From the NCBI RefSeq assembly GCF_015351075.1, contig NZ_JADKRS010000002.1:186001-250000 (forward strand): a stretch of 64,000 bases of DNA, read 5' to 3'. The stretch is from Clavibacter sp. VKM Ac-2873. GTDB taxonomy: Bacteria; Actinomycetota; Actinomycetes; Actinomycetales; Microbacteriaceae. Below the pieces are notes generated by a model, which saw only the letters and a list, made by a program, of their open reading frames with translations, had not been told where the DNA came from and made no database searches. Of the stretch, positions 34,819 through 43,477 are shown in pieces; position 1 is the first letter of the stretch; each line of letters starts with the position of its first letter. The translations under genes and the position numbers were made by a program.

Positions 34819-35670
34819 ATGGCTGACACCGACACCCCCATGACCACCTTCCCCGACGGCCGCACCGCCGTCGCCCTCGCGCAGGGCACCTGGAACATGG
34901 GCGACGACCGCGCTGCCCGCGCGACCGAGCTCGACGCCCTGCGCGCCGGGATCGACGCGGGCCTCACCGCGATCGACACCGCCGAGATGTACGGCAGCGG
35001 GCGATCCGAGGAGCTCGTCGGCGAGGCGATCGCCGGCCGCCGCGACGAGGTGTTCCTGATCAGCAAGGTGCTCCCGTCGAACGCGTCCCGCCGCGGCACG
35101 GGCGAGGCCGCCCGCCGCAGCCTCTCGCGCCTCGGCACCGACCGGCTCGACCTCTACCTGCTGCACTGGCGCGGATCCCACCCGCTCGCCGACACCGTCG
35201 CCGCGATGCAGGAGCTCGTCGAGGAGGGCCTCGTCCGCGCGTGGGGCGTCAGCAACCTCGACGCGGACGACCTCGACGAGCTGGCCGCGATCCCCGGCGG
35301 CGACGCCGCGCAGACCGACCAGGTGCTCTACAACCTCGCCCAGCGCGGGCCCGAGCACGACGTGATCCCGTGGGCGGCCTCCCGCCGCATGCCCGTCATG
35401 GCCTACTCGCCGCTCGACCAGGGCCGGCTCGCGACGGATCCGACGCTCGCCGCCCTCGCGCAGCCGCTCGGCGTGAGCGCGGGCCAGCTCGCGCTCGCGT
35501 GGGTCGTCCGCCAGGCGCCGCACGTCTTCGCGACCGCCAAGGCCGCGACGGCCGCGCACGTCGCCGAGAACCGCGCCGCGCTCGACCTCGCGATCCCGGA
35601 CGAGACGCTCGCCGCGCTCGACCGCGCGTTCCCGGGGCCGCGCGGCGCGGGTCCGCTCGCGATGTACTGA
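34819..35670 (+). CDS. Aldo/keto reductase
   Basis: NADPH-dependent carbonyl reductase, 283 aa, TIM barrel. The catalytic tetrad is visible: Asp53, Tyr58 (AIDTAEMYGSGRSEELVG), Lys83 (LISKVLP) and His116 (LYLLHWRG). C-terminal cofactor residues are in FATAKAATAAHVAEN. The start is uncertain among ATG 34810, 34819 and 34840; 34819 is chosen by family length although GGAGGAG lies very close to it. Substrate unknown. Confidence 0.85.
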   Translation: MADTDTPMTTFPDGRTAVALAQGTWNMGDDRAARATELDALRAGIDAGLTAIDTAEMYGSGRSEELVGEAIAGRRDEVFLISKVLPSNASRRGTGEAARRSLSRLGTDRLDLYLLHWRGSHPLADTVAAMQELVEEGLVRAWGVSNLDADDLDELAAIPGGDAAQTDQVLYNLAQRGPEHDVIPWAASRRMPVMAYSPLDQGRLATDPTLAALAQPLGVSAGQLALAWVVRQAPHVFATAKAATAAHVAENRAALDLAIPDETLAALDRAFPGPRGAGPLAMY

Positions 35671-35819
35671 CGCGGGGCGCGATCTCCCTCCTCCCCAGGA
35701 AGTCCTGTTCCCGGCATCCCTCCTCCTCGACCTCGGACGTGACGACGCCGCTCCCGCGTGCAACAGTGCGCCGCCGGCGCGGGCTGAGGTGCGCCCGCTC
35801 GCGAGGAGACGAGGCGCCC

Positions 35820-36197
35820 GTGTTCCATCCCGAGGCGGTGACGGCTGCGGTCCAGGGCGCGGCCACGCTCTGGGCCGCGGTCATCGCCGGAGGGGCAGCG
35901 CTCCTCTCGGCCGCGCTGTCCGCGGTGGCCGCCCACCGCTCCGGTCGGTGGACGCAGCGCGAGCAGTGGTGGCAGCGCTTCACCTGGGCCTGCGAGAAGT
36001 GCATCAGTCGAGAACCGGGGGCATCGGAGGTGGGCGCTTCCGTGATGGACGCCCTCATCGCCGTGCCCTGGGCCTCGGCCGCCGATCACGAGATGGCACT
36101 GGCGATGAGCAACGTCATCGTCGATCATGTGCTGGAGCCCGCCGCTCGACCAGGAGCGGTGGGCAGGAGGAACCGGAGGAGATGGTGGCCCGCATGA
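35820..36197 (+). CDS. Hypothetical membrane-anchored small protein
   Basis: 125 aa from GTG 35820, with a purine-rich GAGGAGACGAGG stretch ending 5 nt before the start. One N-terminal hydrophobic segment (AAVIAGGAALLSAALSAVAA) precedes a Trp-rich soluble part (WTQREQWWQRFTWACEKC) and a basic end. The sequence is short and I recognise no family. It overlaps the next frame by 16 nt, which supports a two-gene unit, as in phage-like or accessory hypotheticals of actinobacteria. Confidence 0.5.
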   Translation: MFHPEAVTAAVQGAATLWAAVIAGGAALLSAALSAVAAHRSGRWTQREQWWQRFTWACEKCISREPGASEVGASVMDALIAVPWASAADHEMALAMSNVIVDHVLEPAARPGAVGRRNRRRWWPA

Positions 36198-36421
36198 CGC
36201 CCTACAGCGCCGAGGCCCAGCGCAGGGCGCACCGGCTCGCAGCCCACGCCGCGGAGAACCTCCGCCGCTTCGGCAAGAGCGTCTACTTCGACCCGGGCGA
36301 AGGGCGGTATGTCGTCGTCGACGTCGACGGAGAGGTCGATGCTGGATGGATCCGTGTGGTCGACGCGCCCGGTGCGTGGGCCCTCCGTCGGGCCCGGCTG
36401 CGCCGTCGCCTCGGGCGCTGA
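36182..36421 (+). CDS. Small hypothetical protein, 79 aa
   Basis: Basic N-terminal helix (SAEAQRRAHRLAAHAAENLRR) followed by beta-like strands (KSVYFDPGEGRYVVVDVDGE) and an Arg-rich end. The ATG at 36182 is preceded by AGGAGG about 10 nt upstream; ATG 36194 is the alternative. It overlaps the upstream hypothetical gene by 16 nt. Function unknown. Confidence 0.5.
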   Translation: MVARMTPYSAEAQRRAHRLAAHAAENLRRFGKSVYFDPGEGRYVVVDVDGEVDAGWIRVVDAPGAWALRRARLRRRLGR

Positions 36422-36447
36422 GACGCCAGGCGAATCGGCCGACGGCC

Positions 36448-37917
36448 TCAGGCCCGCGCGATCCCCGTCACGATCCACCGGTCGCCGCGCGCCCGGAGCC
36501 CCAGCGTGAGCGCCCGCGCGCCGATGTAGACGAGGCCGAAGGCCGCCCACAGCGCGAGGAGGGCGGGGGTGCCGGCGACGCGGCCGGTCTCCGTGAGCCA
36601 CGCCACGAGGATCAGCGCGGGGGCGTAGATCGCGAGGTTCACGAGGCCGGCGAGGGCGAGGTAGCGGGCGTCGCCCGCGCCGATGAGCACGCCGTCGAGC
36701 ACGAACACGTAGCCCGCGACGGGCAGGCCGAGGGCGAGCACGAGCGTCACGGCGGTGAGCATGCGGTGGATGTCCGCGTCGCCCGTGAAGACCGGCCCGA
36801 GCAGCGGCGAGAGGGCCGCGAGCACGAGGCCGAGGATCGCGCCGAGGCCCACGCCCCACTGCACGAGGCGGCGGGAGACGGCGCGGACGCGCGGCACGTC
36901 GTCGGCGCCGAGGCCGTGCCCGACGAGGGCCTGGCCGGCGATCGCGAGCGCGTCGAGCACGAACGCCACGGTCGAGAAGAGGGTGAGCGCGATCTGCAGG
37001 GTCGCGAGTCCCGTGACCCCGAGGCCCGCGCCCACGGCGACCGTCGCGAGGATCGCCGCCCGGAGCGACGCCGTGCGCACCAGCAGCCAGCCGCCGGACG
37101 CCGCCGAGCGCGCGACCCCGCGGATCCCGGGGCGCAGCGTCGTGCCGGTCGCGCGGGCGGCGCGCACGGCGATCACGACGAACACCGCGGCCATGCCCCA
37201 CTGCGCGGCGACGGTGCCCCATGCGGATCCCGCGATGCCGAGCCCGAGCCCGTAGATGAGGAACGCGTTGAGCGCCGCGTTCGCCGCGAAGCCGGAGACC
37301 GCGACGACGAGCGGGGTGCGCGTGTCCTGCAGGCCGCGGAGGAGGCCGGTCGCGGCGATGACGAGGAGCATCGCGGGGATCCCGGCGAGCGAGATGCCGA
37401 GGTAGGTGCGCGCGGCGTCGACCACGGCGGCGGTGGCCGCCGGATCCGCGTCGGCGCCGCCGGTGTCCGCGAGGGCGCGCACGAGCGGATCCGCGACCAC
37501 GAGCCCCACGACCAGCACCACCGCGCCGAGCGCGAGCGCGAGCCACAGGCCGTCGATTCCCGCGCGGATCGCGCCCGGCCGGTCGCCCGCGCCGAGCCGC
37601 CGGGCGACCGTGGGCGTCGTCGCGTAGGCGAGGAAGACGAGGAGGCCGACGATCGTCTGCAGGATCACGCTCGCGATGCCGAGGCCCGCGAGCGGCGCGC
37701 TGCCGAGGTGGCCGACGAGCGCGGTGTCGGTGAGGAGGAACAGCGGCTCGGCCACGAGCGCGCCGAGCGCGGGCACGGCCAGCGCGAGGATCTCGCGGTC
37801 GAGCGGGCGGCGGATCCGCGGACCGCGGCCGGCAGACCCGCGCCCGGCAGACCCGCGACCGGCGGATCCGCGCCCGCCCGCGGCCGGCCCGGATCCGCCC
37901 TCGGACGCGCCCGTCAG
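36448..37917 (-). CDS. MATE-family efflux transporter
   Basis: Twelve hydrophobic segments, starting DREILALAVPALGALVAEPLF and LLTDTALVGHLG, the signature of MATE (DinF-type) cation-coupled drug exporters; the middle has LLRGLQDTRTPL. The frame has no ATG, GTG or TTG near the required start. A CTG at 37917 overlaps the stop of the upstream ATPase gene (CTGA) and would give 489 aa with a GSAGR-repeat N-terminus. The first standard codon (GTG 37776) falls inside TM1 and would give 442 aa. I favour the CTG start. It is coupled to the MinD/ParA-like gene. Confidence 0.8.
   Translation of the reverse strand: MTGASEGGSGPAAGGRGSAGRGSAGRGSAGRGPRIRRPLDREILALAVPALGALVAEPLFLLTDTALVGHLGSAPLAGLGIASVILQTIVGLLVFLAYATTPTVARRLGAGDRPGAIRAGIDGLWLALALGAVVLVVGLVVADPLVRALADTGGADADPAATAAVVDAARTYLGISLAGIPAMLLVIAATGLLRGLQDTRTPLVVAVSGFAANAALNAFLIYGLGLGIAGSAWGTVAAQWGMAAVFVVIAVRAARATGTTLRPGIRGVARSAASGGWLLVRTASLRAAILATVAVGAGLGVTGLATLQIALTLFSTVAFVLDALAIAGQALVGHGLGADDVPRVRAVSRRLVQWGVGLGAILGLVLAALSPLLGPVFTGDADIHRMLTAVTLVLALGLPVAGYVFVLDGVLIGAGDARYLALAGLVNLAIYAPALILVAWLTETGRVAGTPALLALWAAFGLVYIGARALTLGLRARGDRWIVTGIARA
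37829..37873 (+). repeat. Three tandem 15-bp units at the 5' end of the MATE gene
   Basis: Units start at 37829, 37844 and 37859 with core CCGGCAGACCCGCG; the third is diverged. On the minus strand they encode repeated Gly-Ser-Ala-Gly-Arg ahead of TM1. Unit length keeps the frame when copy number changes. Confidence 0.8.
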
Positions 37918-39740
37918 CGGACCGCGTGCGCGAGCCGCTGCACGACCCCGGCCGTCGCGGCCGTGAACGCGCGCGCGACCACGGGGTCGAGCGAGGCGAG
38001 CGAGATCGGCCCGCGCTCCGCGATGTGCGCGTCGTACGGCACCGTGAAGATCTGCGCCGGGCGGGCGTCGCCGAGGATGCGGTCGATGCGCGCGACGACC
38101 GCGGGGTCCTCCGGGCGGCCGTCGTGCAGGCGGATGATGACGGCGTTGTCGGCGAGCATGGCCGCGTGGCCGCCGAGCTCGCGCAGGAAGTCGAGGAGCG
38201 CCACGGCCTCGAGCACCGCGTCGCCCGCGTTGAGCACGGGGACGACGAGCACGTCGGTGACCTCGATGGCGCCGCGGAACGCGGACGACGACGGCTGGTT
38301 GCCGGAGTCCATCACGCGCACCGCGTAGTACTCGTCGATGAGGCGCGCGACGCCGATCACGTCGTCGCCCGTGAGCTCGCGACGCGGCCCGACGGACGCG
38401 ACGACCGACGCGAAGCTCGTCTGCGGCGCGGTGTAGCCGGCGAGCTGGCCGGCGCTGTGGATCTCGTCGCGGTCGCGCACGAGCTCGCCGAGCCCGCGCT
38501 GCGGCTGGCCCTCGGCGCGGTAGCCGAGCGCCCCGGGATCGTCGGTGACCTCGACCACCGCGACGGATCCGCCGCGGATGGAGCCGAGCACGCCGCCGAG
38601 GATGAGGGAGGTGGGCGTCTTGCCGACGCCGCCCTTGCGGTTGGCGACCAGCACGCTGACGGCACGCGACCAGGTGGCCTGGCGGATCACGCGCTCGTCG
38701 CCCTCGCGGCGGGCGACCTCCGCGTTCGCGGCGGCCTCCTCGGCGCCGGGGCCGATCTTGAAGACGCCGCCCGTGACGGTGTTCATGAAGCCGCGGAAGC
38801 CCGTGCGCGCGATCGCGGGGCCGCGCGGCGGGCGCTGGCCGGTCTGCTCGGGGAAGAGGGTGAGGGCGCTCGTGGCGGCGTCGGCGCGCGGGGTGCGCAT
38901 GACGTAGCGCTGCGGATCCGCGTCGGGGAACGCCGTGAGGTCGGTGCCGGGGCGACGGTCGTCGGCGGGCTCCTCGATGTCGTCGGGGGCGGCGGGGAGC
39001 GAGGCGACCGGGGTCGGGGTCGGCTGGGGCTCGACCGGCGCAGCGGCGGTGCGGGCGGGCGGCGCGTCGTCGACGGGGGAGGACTCGACGGGGGCGGACC
39101 CGGCGGGCGCGGCCGGGGACCCGGACCAGGCGGGGACGGTGCTCGCGCCGTCGGCCGGCTCGGATGCCTCCGCGCTCGGGCGGAGCGGCATGCGGAAGGG
39201 GTGCGCGTTGACGACGTGCGGGGCGGGGACGGTCCACGCGGATCCGACCTCGGGGGAGACGACGGCGTCGAAGGGGGACGGCGCGGCGGCGGGGCGGGCG
39301 TCGTCCCCGGCGACGTCCTCGGCGGGAGCGGCGGTGTCGGGGACGCGGTCCTCGGGATCCACGTCGTCGTCGTCCGCGTCGTCGAAGAGCTCGTCGAAGG
39401 CGTGCGTGCCGACGACGACCTCCTCGTCGGGCTCCGTGCCCGACGCATCGTCGTCGTGCGCGTCGGCGTCCGCGTGGGGCGCGGCCTCGGCCTCGTCGCC
39501 GGGCGCCGCGGCCTCGACGGGAGCGGCACCGGGGCGCACGCGGTCCGGCCCGAACAGGCCGCCATCGGAGGTGCGGGGCACGGCGGGGAACGGATCCACC
39601 CAGCGGTGCGCGTCGCCCGACGGCTCGGCCGAGCTGCGCTCCATCTCCTGCTGGCGGCGACGCAGCTCCCGGCGGCTGAGGAGGGGAGGCTCGGTCGTTC
39701 CGCCGTCGCGGTGGCCGGTGTCGTGCGTGTCGTCGGTCAT
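37914..39740 (-). CDS. MinD/ParA-like ATPase with long disordered N-terminus
   Basis: 608 aa. Residues 1-about 350 are low-complexity, rich in Asp/Glu, Ala and Pro, with one basic heptad (LSRRELRRRQQEMER). The C-terminal part is a deviant Walker ATPase: KGGVGKTP at about 369-376, MDSGNQPSSSAFRG as the switch region, and VLVVPVLNAGDAVLEAV. Such ParA/MinD relatives position cargo or act in cell-wall or secretion machinery. The Thr-Pro after the Walker Lys is a slight departure from the usual Thr-Thr/Ser. It is coupled to the MATE gene through an overlap at the stop. Confidence 0.85.
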   Translation of the reverse strand: MTDDTHDTGHRDGGTTEPPLLSRRELRRRQQEMERSSAEPSGDAHRWVDPFPAVPRTSDGGLFGPDRVRPGAAPVEAAAPGDEAEAAPHADADAHDDDASGTEPDEEVVVGTHAFDELFDDADDDDVDPEDRVPDTAAPAEDVAGDDARPAAAPSPFDAVVSPEVGSAWTVPAPHVVNAHPFRMPLRPSAEASEPADGASTVPAWSGSPAAPAGSAPVESSPVDDAPPARTAAAPVEPQPTPTPVASLPAAPDDIEEPADDRRPGTDLTAFPDADPQRYVMRTPRADAATSALTLFPEQTGQRPPRGPAIARTGFRGFMNTVTGGVFKIGPGAEEAAANAEVARREGDERVIRQATWSRAVSVLVANRKGGVGKTPTSLILGGVLGSIRGGSVAVVEVTDDPGALGYRAEGQPQRGLGELVRDRDEIHSAGQLAGYTAPQTSFASVVASVGPRRELTGDDVIGVARLIDEYYAVRVMDSGNQPSSSAFRGAIEVTDVLVVPVLNAGDAVLEAVALLDFLRELGGHAAMLADNAVIIRLHDGRPEDPAVVARIDRILGDARPAQIFTVPYDAHIAERGPISLASLDPVVARAFTAATAGVVQRLAHAVR

Positions 39741-39922
39741 GTGGCTCGCCTTCGTCGTCCCCGCCTGCGCGGACGAGGCTACCAGGGGGCGGCCGGGCGC
39801 CCGGATCCACGGGCCCGCCGACCGCCCCGCGCCCCCGCCGCGCCCTCCGTCGTGCCCCCGCGTCTGGCCGCCGTCCGCGAGCGTGGCGGGCGCGCGGATC
39901 GCGGTCGGTTAGGGTCTCCTCC

Positions 39923-40423
39923 GTGATCCCCGGAACCGCCGACGTGCCCGCGCCCGCCGACGACCCCTCGGCCGCCGTCTCCTCCGGCGTCTCCGCCGTC
40001 GCGACCGAGCTCGGGGCCCTCCTCATGCAGATCCGCTCGCTGCGCGTCGAGGAGGCGGCCGCGTTCCACGCCGGCCTCCAGCCCGGCGCGTTCGCCGTGG
40101 CCCGGTGGATCCGCACCGAGGGGCCCGCATCCGCGGGCGCCGTCGCCGCCGGCCTCGTCATGGACAAGAGCTCGGTGAGCCGGCACCTCCGCGTGCTGCG
40201 CGAGGCCGGGTACGTGCAGGACGAGCCGGATCCCGCCGACCGCCGCTCCACGATCCTCACCCTCACGCCGCTCGCCGAGGAGCGTCTCGAGCAGGTGCGG
40301 AAGGGCACGCGCGAGCGCCTGCAGAACCGGCTGCACGCGTGGGACGCCGCCGACGTCGAGCAGTTCGCGGCGCTGCTGCACCGCTTCAACGTGTCGCCGC
40401 GCGACCGTCCCGCCGACGCCTGA
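39923..40423 (+). CDS. MarR-family transcriptional regulator
   Basis: 166 aa, GTG start. The winged helix ASAGAVAAGLVMDKSSVSRHLRVLREAGYV is followed by the wing DEPDPADRRSTILTLTPLAEERL. Dimerisation helices stand at both ends. It is divergent from the MinD-like/MATE unit, separated by about 180 bp, so it may regulate that operon, as MarR proteins often control neighbouring exporters. Ligand unknown. Confidence 0.88.
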   Translation: MIPGTADVPAPADDPSAAVSSGVSAVATELGALLMQIRSLRVEEAAAFHAGLQPGAFAVARWIRTEGPASAGAVAAGLVMDKSSVSRHLRVLREAGYVQDEPDPADRRSTILTLTPLAEERLEQVRKGTRERLQNRLHAWDAADVEQFAALLHRFNVSPRDRPADA

Positions 40424-40448
40424 GGGCAGCGGCGGCGGATCCGCCCGC

Positions 40449-41099
40449 TCAGCGGGGCCGGCTCCTCCGATCCTCCGTGCGGAGGTCCTTGGGGAGCCCG
40501 CGGGAGAGGCGGAGCTTCTGGGCCTTCCGCTCCACGCGGTAGAGGTGCCACCCGGCGAGCGGGGCGAGGAAGGACACGGCCACGAAGAACCACTCGACCG
40601 GAGTGAGCACCCTGTCCCCCGGGGTCTTCGCCAGGAGGCCCGCATCCTGCGCGATGAGGATCCCGATCATGACGAGCACGAAGACGGAGATCGCCGTCAA
40701 CGCGAGGGAGAGCGCCAGGAGCCCGCTCGCCGAGGTGACCGTCAGCCTCCCCGGGTTCAGCACGAAGAGGTCGCCCTTGTAGACGCCGTACTCCTCGCGC
40801 GTCAGACCCCGACGCGCGGCGTCCGCGTCGGCGAGCCTCCCGAAGACGCCGGGGCGGCGCGGGTGCTTCCTCGCCCACAGCGCATTGACGATCGAGAGCA
40901 CGATGGCGGCCACGGGACCGAGGAGGGCGATGCCGGTGGGGATCATCGCGAGCAGGTGCCAGACGCGCCCGTCCGCGTCCAGCATCGCGCCGCTGATGAG
41001 GATGGACACGACGAAGATCACCGGGGCGGCGAGCAGCGGCAGGATCCACGATCGATGCCAGCGCGGTCGGTCTGACGCGGATCCGGGAGCATCGGTCAC
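40449..41099 (-). CDS. Four-TM membrane protein, unknown function
   Basis: 216 aa from GTG 41099. TM1 ILPLLAAPVIFVVSILISG and TM2 IALLGPVAAIVLSIVNALW come first, then a charged cytoplasmic loop with LTREEYGVYKGDLFVL, then two more TM segments and a basic tail (VERKAQKLRLSRGLPKDL). I recognise no family. Confidence 0.68.
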   Translation of the reverse strand: MTDAPGSASDRPRWHRSWILPLLAAPVIFVVSILISGAMLDADGRVWHLLAMIPTGIALLGPVAAIVLSIVNALWARKHPRRPGVFGRLADADAARRGLTREEYGVYKGDLFVLNPGRLTVTSASGLLALSLALTAISVFVLVMIGILIAQDAGLLAKTPGDRVLTPVEWFFVAVSFLAPLAGWHLYRVERKAQKLRLSRGLPKDLRTEDRRSRPR

Positions 41100-41147
41100 C
41101 GGGGAAGTCTCTCAGCTCAGCGGGGATCGCGACGGTCCCGATCGGCC

Positions 41148-41884
41148 TCACCCCGCCTGGTGCACCGCGTAGCTCGCCACGAACCCGAGCACGGTCACGA
41201 GCCCGGTGAGCGCCTGCGCCTTGCGGAACGCCTCGGGGATCATCGTGTCGCAGATCATCGCGAGGATCGCGCCGGCCGCGAACGCCATCACGACCGACTG
41301 GCCGCTCTCCGGCAGGCCGCCGAGGAGCGCGTAGCCGCCGAGGGACGAGAGCGCGCAGATCACGGCGATGGAGGTCCAGAGCCCGAACACGTAGCGCGCG
41401 CTCCGGCCGGACTGCGTGAGGTCGGCCGTGCTCGACATGCCCTCGGGGAAGTTCGAGATCACCACGGCGACCAGCACGCCGATGCTCAGCGCCCCGCCGC
41501 CCGTGAGGCTGAGGCCCTGCACGGCCGTCTCGGGTACGCCGTCGAGGAGGGCGCCGAGCGCGATCCCCACCCCGGTGCCGCCCCGCCGCCCGACCTCCCG
41601 TGGTGCTTCCGGCGGAAGCCGCCGTGCTCGAGGATCTGGTCGAGCACCACGTACACGACCGCGCCCGCGACGAAGCCGCCGAGCGTGGGGATCACGCCGC
41701 CGCTCGCCGCCGCCTCGTCGACCAGGTCGAACGACAGCGCCGAGATGAGCACGCCCGCGCCGAACGCCATCACGAGCGCGACGACCTCGCGCGGCACCTT
41801 CACGAACCAGGCGACGAGGGATCCGACGACGAGCGACAGCCCGGAGAGCAGGCCGGCCAGACCGGCCAGGAGGAGAGGGGACAT
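41148..41884 (-). pseudogene. ZIP-family metal transporter interrupted by a frameshift
   Basis: The N-terminal half starts at ATG 41884 (MSPLLLAGLAGLLSG) with three TM segments and a His/Arg-rich loop (FRRKHHGRSGGG). The C-terminal half lies in another frame (GVGIALGALLDGVPETAVQG, GVLVAVVISNFPEGMSS) and contains the ZIP metal-site motifs, TM4 GALLDGVPE and TM5 NFPEG. The change of frame is needed within the C-run at about 41575-41595 (minus-strand GGGGCGGCACC). One extra G would restore a 245-aa protein. It is either a real one-base loss that kills a zinc/iron transporter, phase variation at a homopolymer, or a sequencing error. Confidence 0.8.
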
Positions 41885-41957
41885 GGCTTCGAGGATGCTC
41901 CTCGACCGCGCCCCCGTCACGTCGACGCGGTTGCGGGAGGCGTCCGGAGCCGATCTG

Positions 41958-42464
41958 ATGGGGTGGATGCGGAGTACCCGGGGGACCACGGCCATCCATC
42001 GACAGCGCGCGTTCGCGGTGGCGGCGCTCGCCGCGCTGCTGCTCGCCGGCTGCACCGCGGGGACGCCGCCCGAGCCGGGCGCCGCCCCCGCGCCGACGAC
42101 GGCCTCTCCCTCAGCGGAAGCCGCGGATGGTGTGACCGACCCGCTCGCGATCGTGACCACGCCCGGCACGGGCGCGTTCATCGCCGAGGACGTGCAGGCG
42201 GCGCTGCACGAGGGCGGCACGGGACCGGCGACGTTCGAGGTGCCGCAACCGGAGTCCACGGTCGGATCCCTGCAGTTCTTCGTCACGTGCGCGACCGGCG
42301 AGTACCGGATCCTGGTGGGAGGCGTCTTCGTCTACGGCTCGGGCTGCTCGCCGACGACCGCGAACAGCGCCGCCATGCCGATCCCGCAGCGCGACACCCC
42401 GCTGACCGTCACCGTGGAGGTGCCGGAGGGCGTCGCGTTCCGGATCCTCGCGGTGCCGGTCTAG
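41958..42464 (+). CDS. Secreted lipoprotein, unknown function
   Basis: 168 aa from ATG 41958 with CGGAG upstream (ATG 41967 also possible). The signal peptide ends in the lipobox LLAGC, so the Cys would be lipid-anchored on the outer face of the membrane. A Pro/Ala/Thr/Ser-rich tether of about 30 residues follows, then a beta-rich domain with two Cys (FFVTCATGEYRI, VYGSGCSPTTAN) that could form a disulphide. The family is not recognised. Confidence 0.75.
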   Translation: MGWMRSTRGTTAIHRQRAFAVAALAALLLAGCTAGTPPEPGAAPAPTTASPSAEAADGVTDPLAIVTTPGTGAFIAEDVQAALHEGGTGPATFEVPQPESTVGSLQFFVTCATGEYRILVGGVFVYGSGCSPTTANSAAMPIPQRDTPLTVTVEVPEGVAFRILAVPV

Positions 42465-42502
42465 GGATGCGGAGCGGGGCGCCCGATCAGGTCGGGGACG
42501 CG

Positions 42503-43390
42503 TCAGCCGACGGCGAGGATCTCCAGGAACGTCTGCTCCGTCACTATCTCGATCGACTGGCCGGCAGCTGCCAGTTCCTTCGCCTTCATCACCTTCGAGC
42601 TGAGGGTGGCACCGGGGCGGAGGGTCGCCGGGTCGAAGCCGCCCATGACCACGAGGGTCGTCTTCTTCGTCACGTTGCTGGAGACGGTGGCGCCGAAGGA
42701 CGAGACGACCTCCTGCCCGCGCGCTCTCGTGTACGAGTCCAGGTCCCCGGAGAAGCAGACGACCTCGCCGAAGAGCGGGTGGCTGGGATCTGCCGCCGCG
42801 CTGGGCTGGGGGAGGTCGGCCTTGCGCACGTAGTCACGAGGGGACCGCGTACGAGGCTTCGGTTCCTTTGCCCACAGCTCCTCGAGTGTGTCCAGACCCC
42901 TTTCCTCGGCGATGCGGAGGGCGACCAGCGCGCATGCACGGGAGTCCGCTCCCGCTTCGTGGTGATCGAAGGACGGCAGCCCGAGGTGCTCGACGACGAG
43001 CGGGAGACGATGGCTGGGCAGCTGGCAATGGCGTCGTGCGATGGCGAGTGCGTCCAGGAAGACGAATCCGGGATCCTCGACGCCGGAGGTCCGGTTGGCC
43101 GCGTTGTAGACGCCCTTGTCGAATGGGCTGTACGCCACCAGCGGCAGCCCGTCGGCGATCTCGGCTAGACGTCCGAGGGTCTCGAGCCACGTGGGGGCAC
43201 CTACGACATGCTCCGGTCCGATCCCGTGCAGGTACGTGTTGGTGAACGAGGCATCTCCGGGCGGCTGGACGAACCAGGACCGTGTCGTGCCCACGCGGCC
43301 GTCGAGGACCTTTGTGACTCCGACTGCGCATGCGGAGTCGCGATTGAAGTTGGCTGTCTCGAAGTCGATGGAGACGAAGCTGAGCGGCAT
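42503..43390 (-). CDS. DnaQ-like 3'-5' exonuclease with C-terminal BRCT domain
   Basis: 295 aa from ATG 43390. The exonuclease domain covers residues 1-about 170: ExoI IDFET with Asp9 and Glu11, middle region PLVAYSPFDKGVYN, and ExoIII HHEAGADSRACALV. A BRCT fold follows at about 205-295 (EVVCFSGDLDSYTRARGQEVVSSFGATVSSNVTKKTTLVV shape). The exonuclease-BRCT combination occurs in the DNA polymerase III epsilon-like repair proteins of actinobacteria. Codon use is noticeably less GC-biased than in neighbours, hinting at transfer. Confidence 0.85.
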   Translation of the reverse strand: MPLSFVSIDFETANFNRDSACAVGVTKVLDGRVGTTRSWFVQPPGDASFTNTYLHGIGPEHVVGAPTWLETLGRLAEIADGLPLVAYSPFDKGVYNAANRTSGVEDPGFVFLDALAIARRHCQLPSHRLPLVVEHLGLPSFDHHEAGADSRACALVALRIAEERGLDTLEELWAKEPKPRTRSPRDYVRKADLPQPSAAADPSHPLFGEVVCFSGDLDSYTRARGQEVVSSFGATVSSNVTKKTTLVVMGGFDPATLRPGATLSSKVMKAKELAAAGQSIEIVTEQTFLEILAVG

Positions 43391-43477
43391 GATCGGAGTG
43401 TAAGTACGAGGCGGAGGCGAACCCACGCCATCCCGGCCATGCGCGGACCCCCAGTTCGCGGCGCTCTCTCCCCGGGA

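Noticed and set aside
35671-36447. Possible mobile-element remnant around the small hypotheticals
   Set aside because: No transposase, integrase, inverted repeats or marked composition change is visible.
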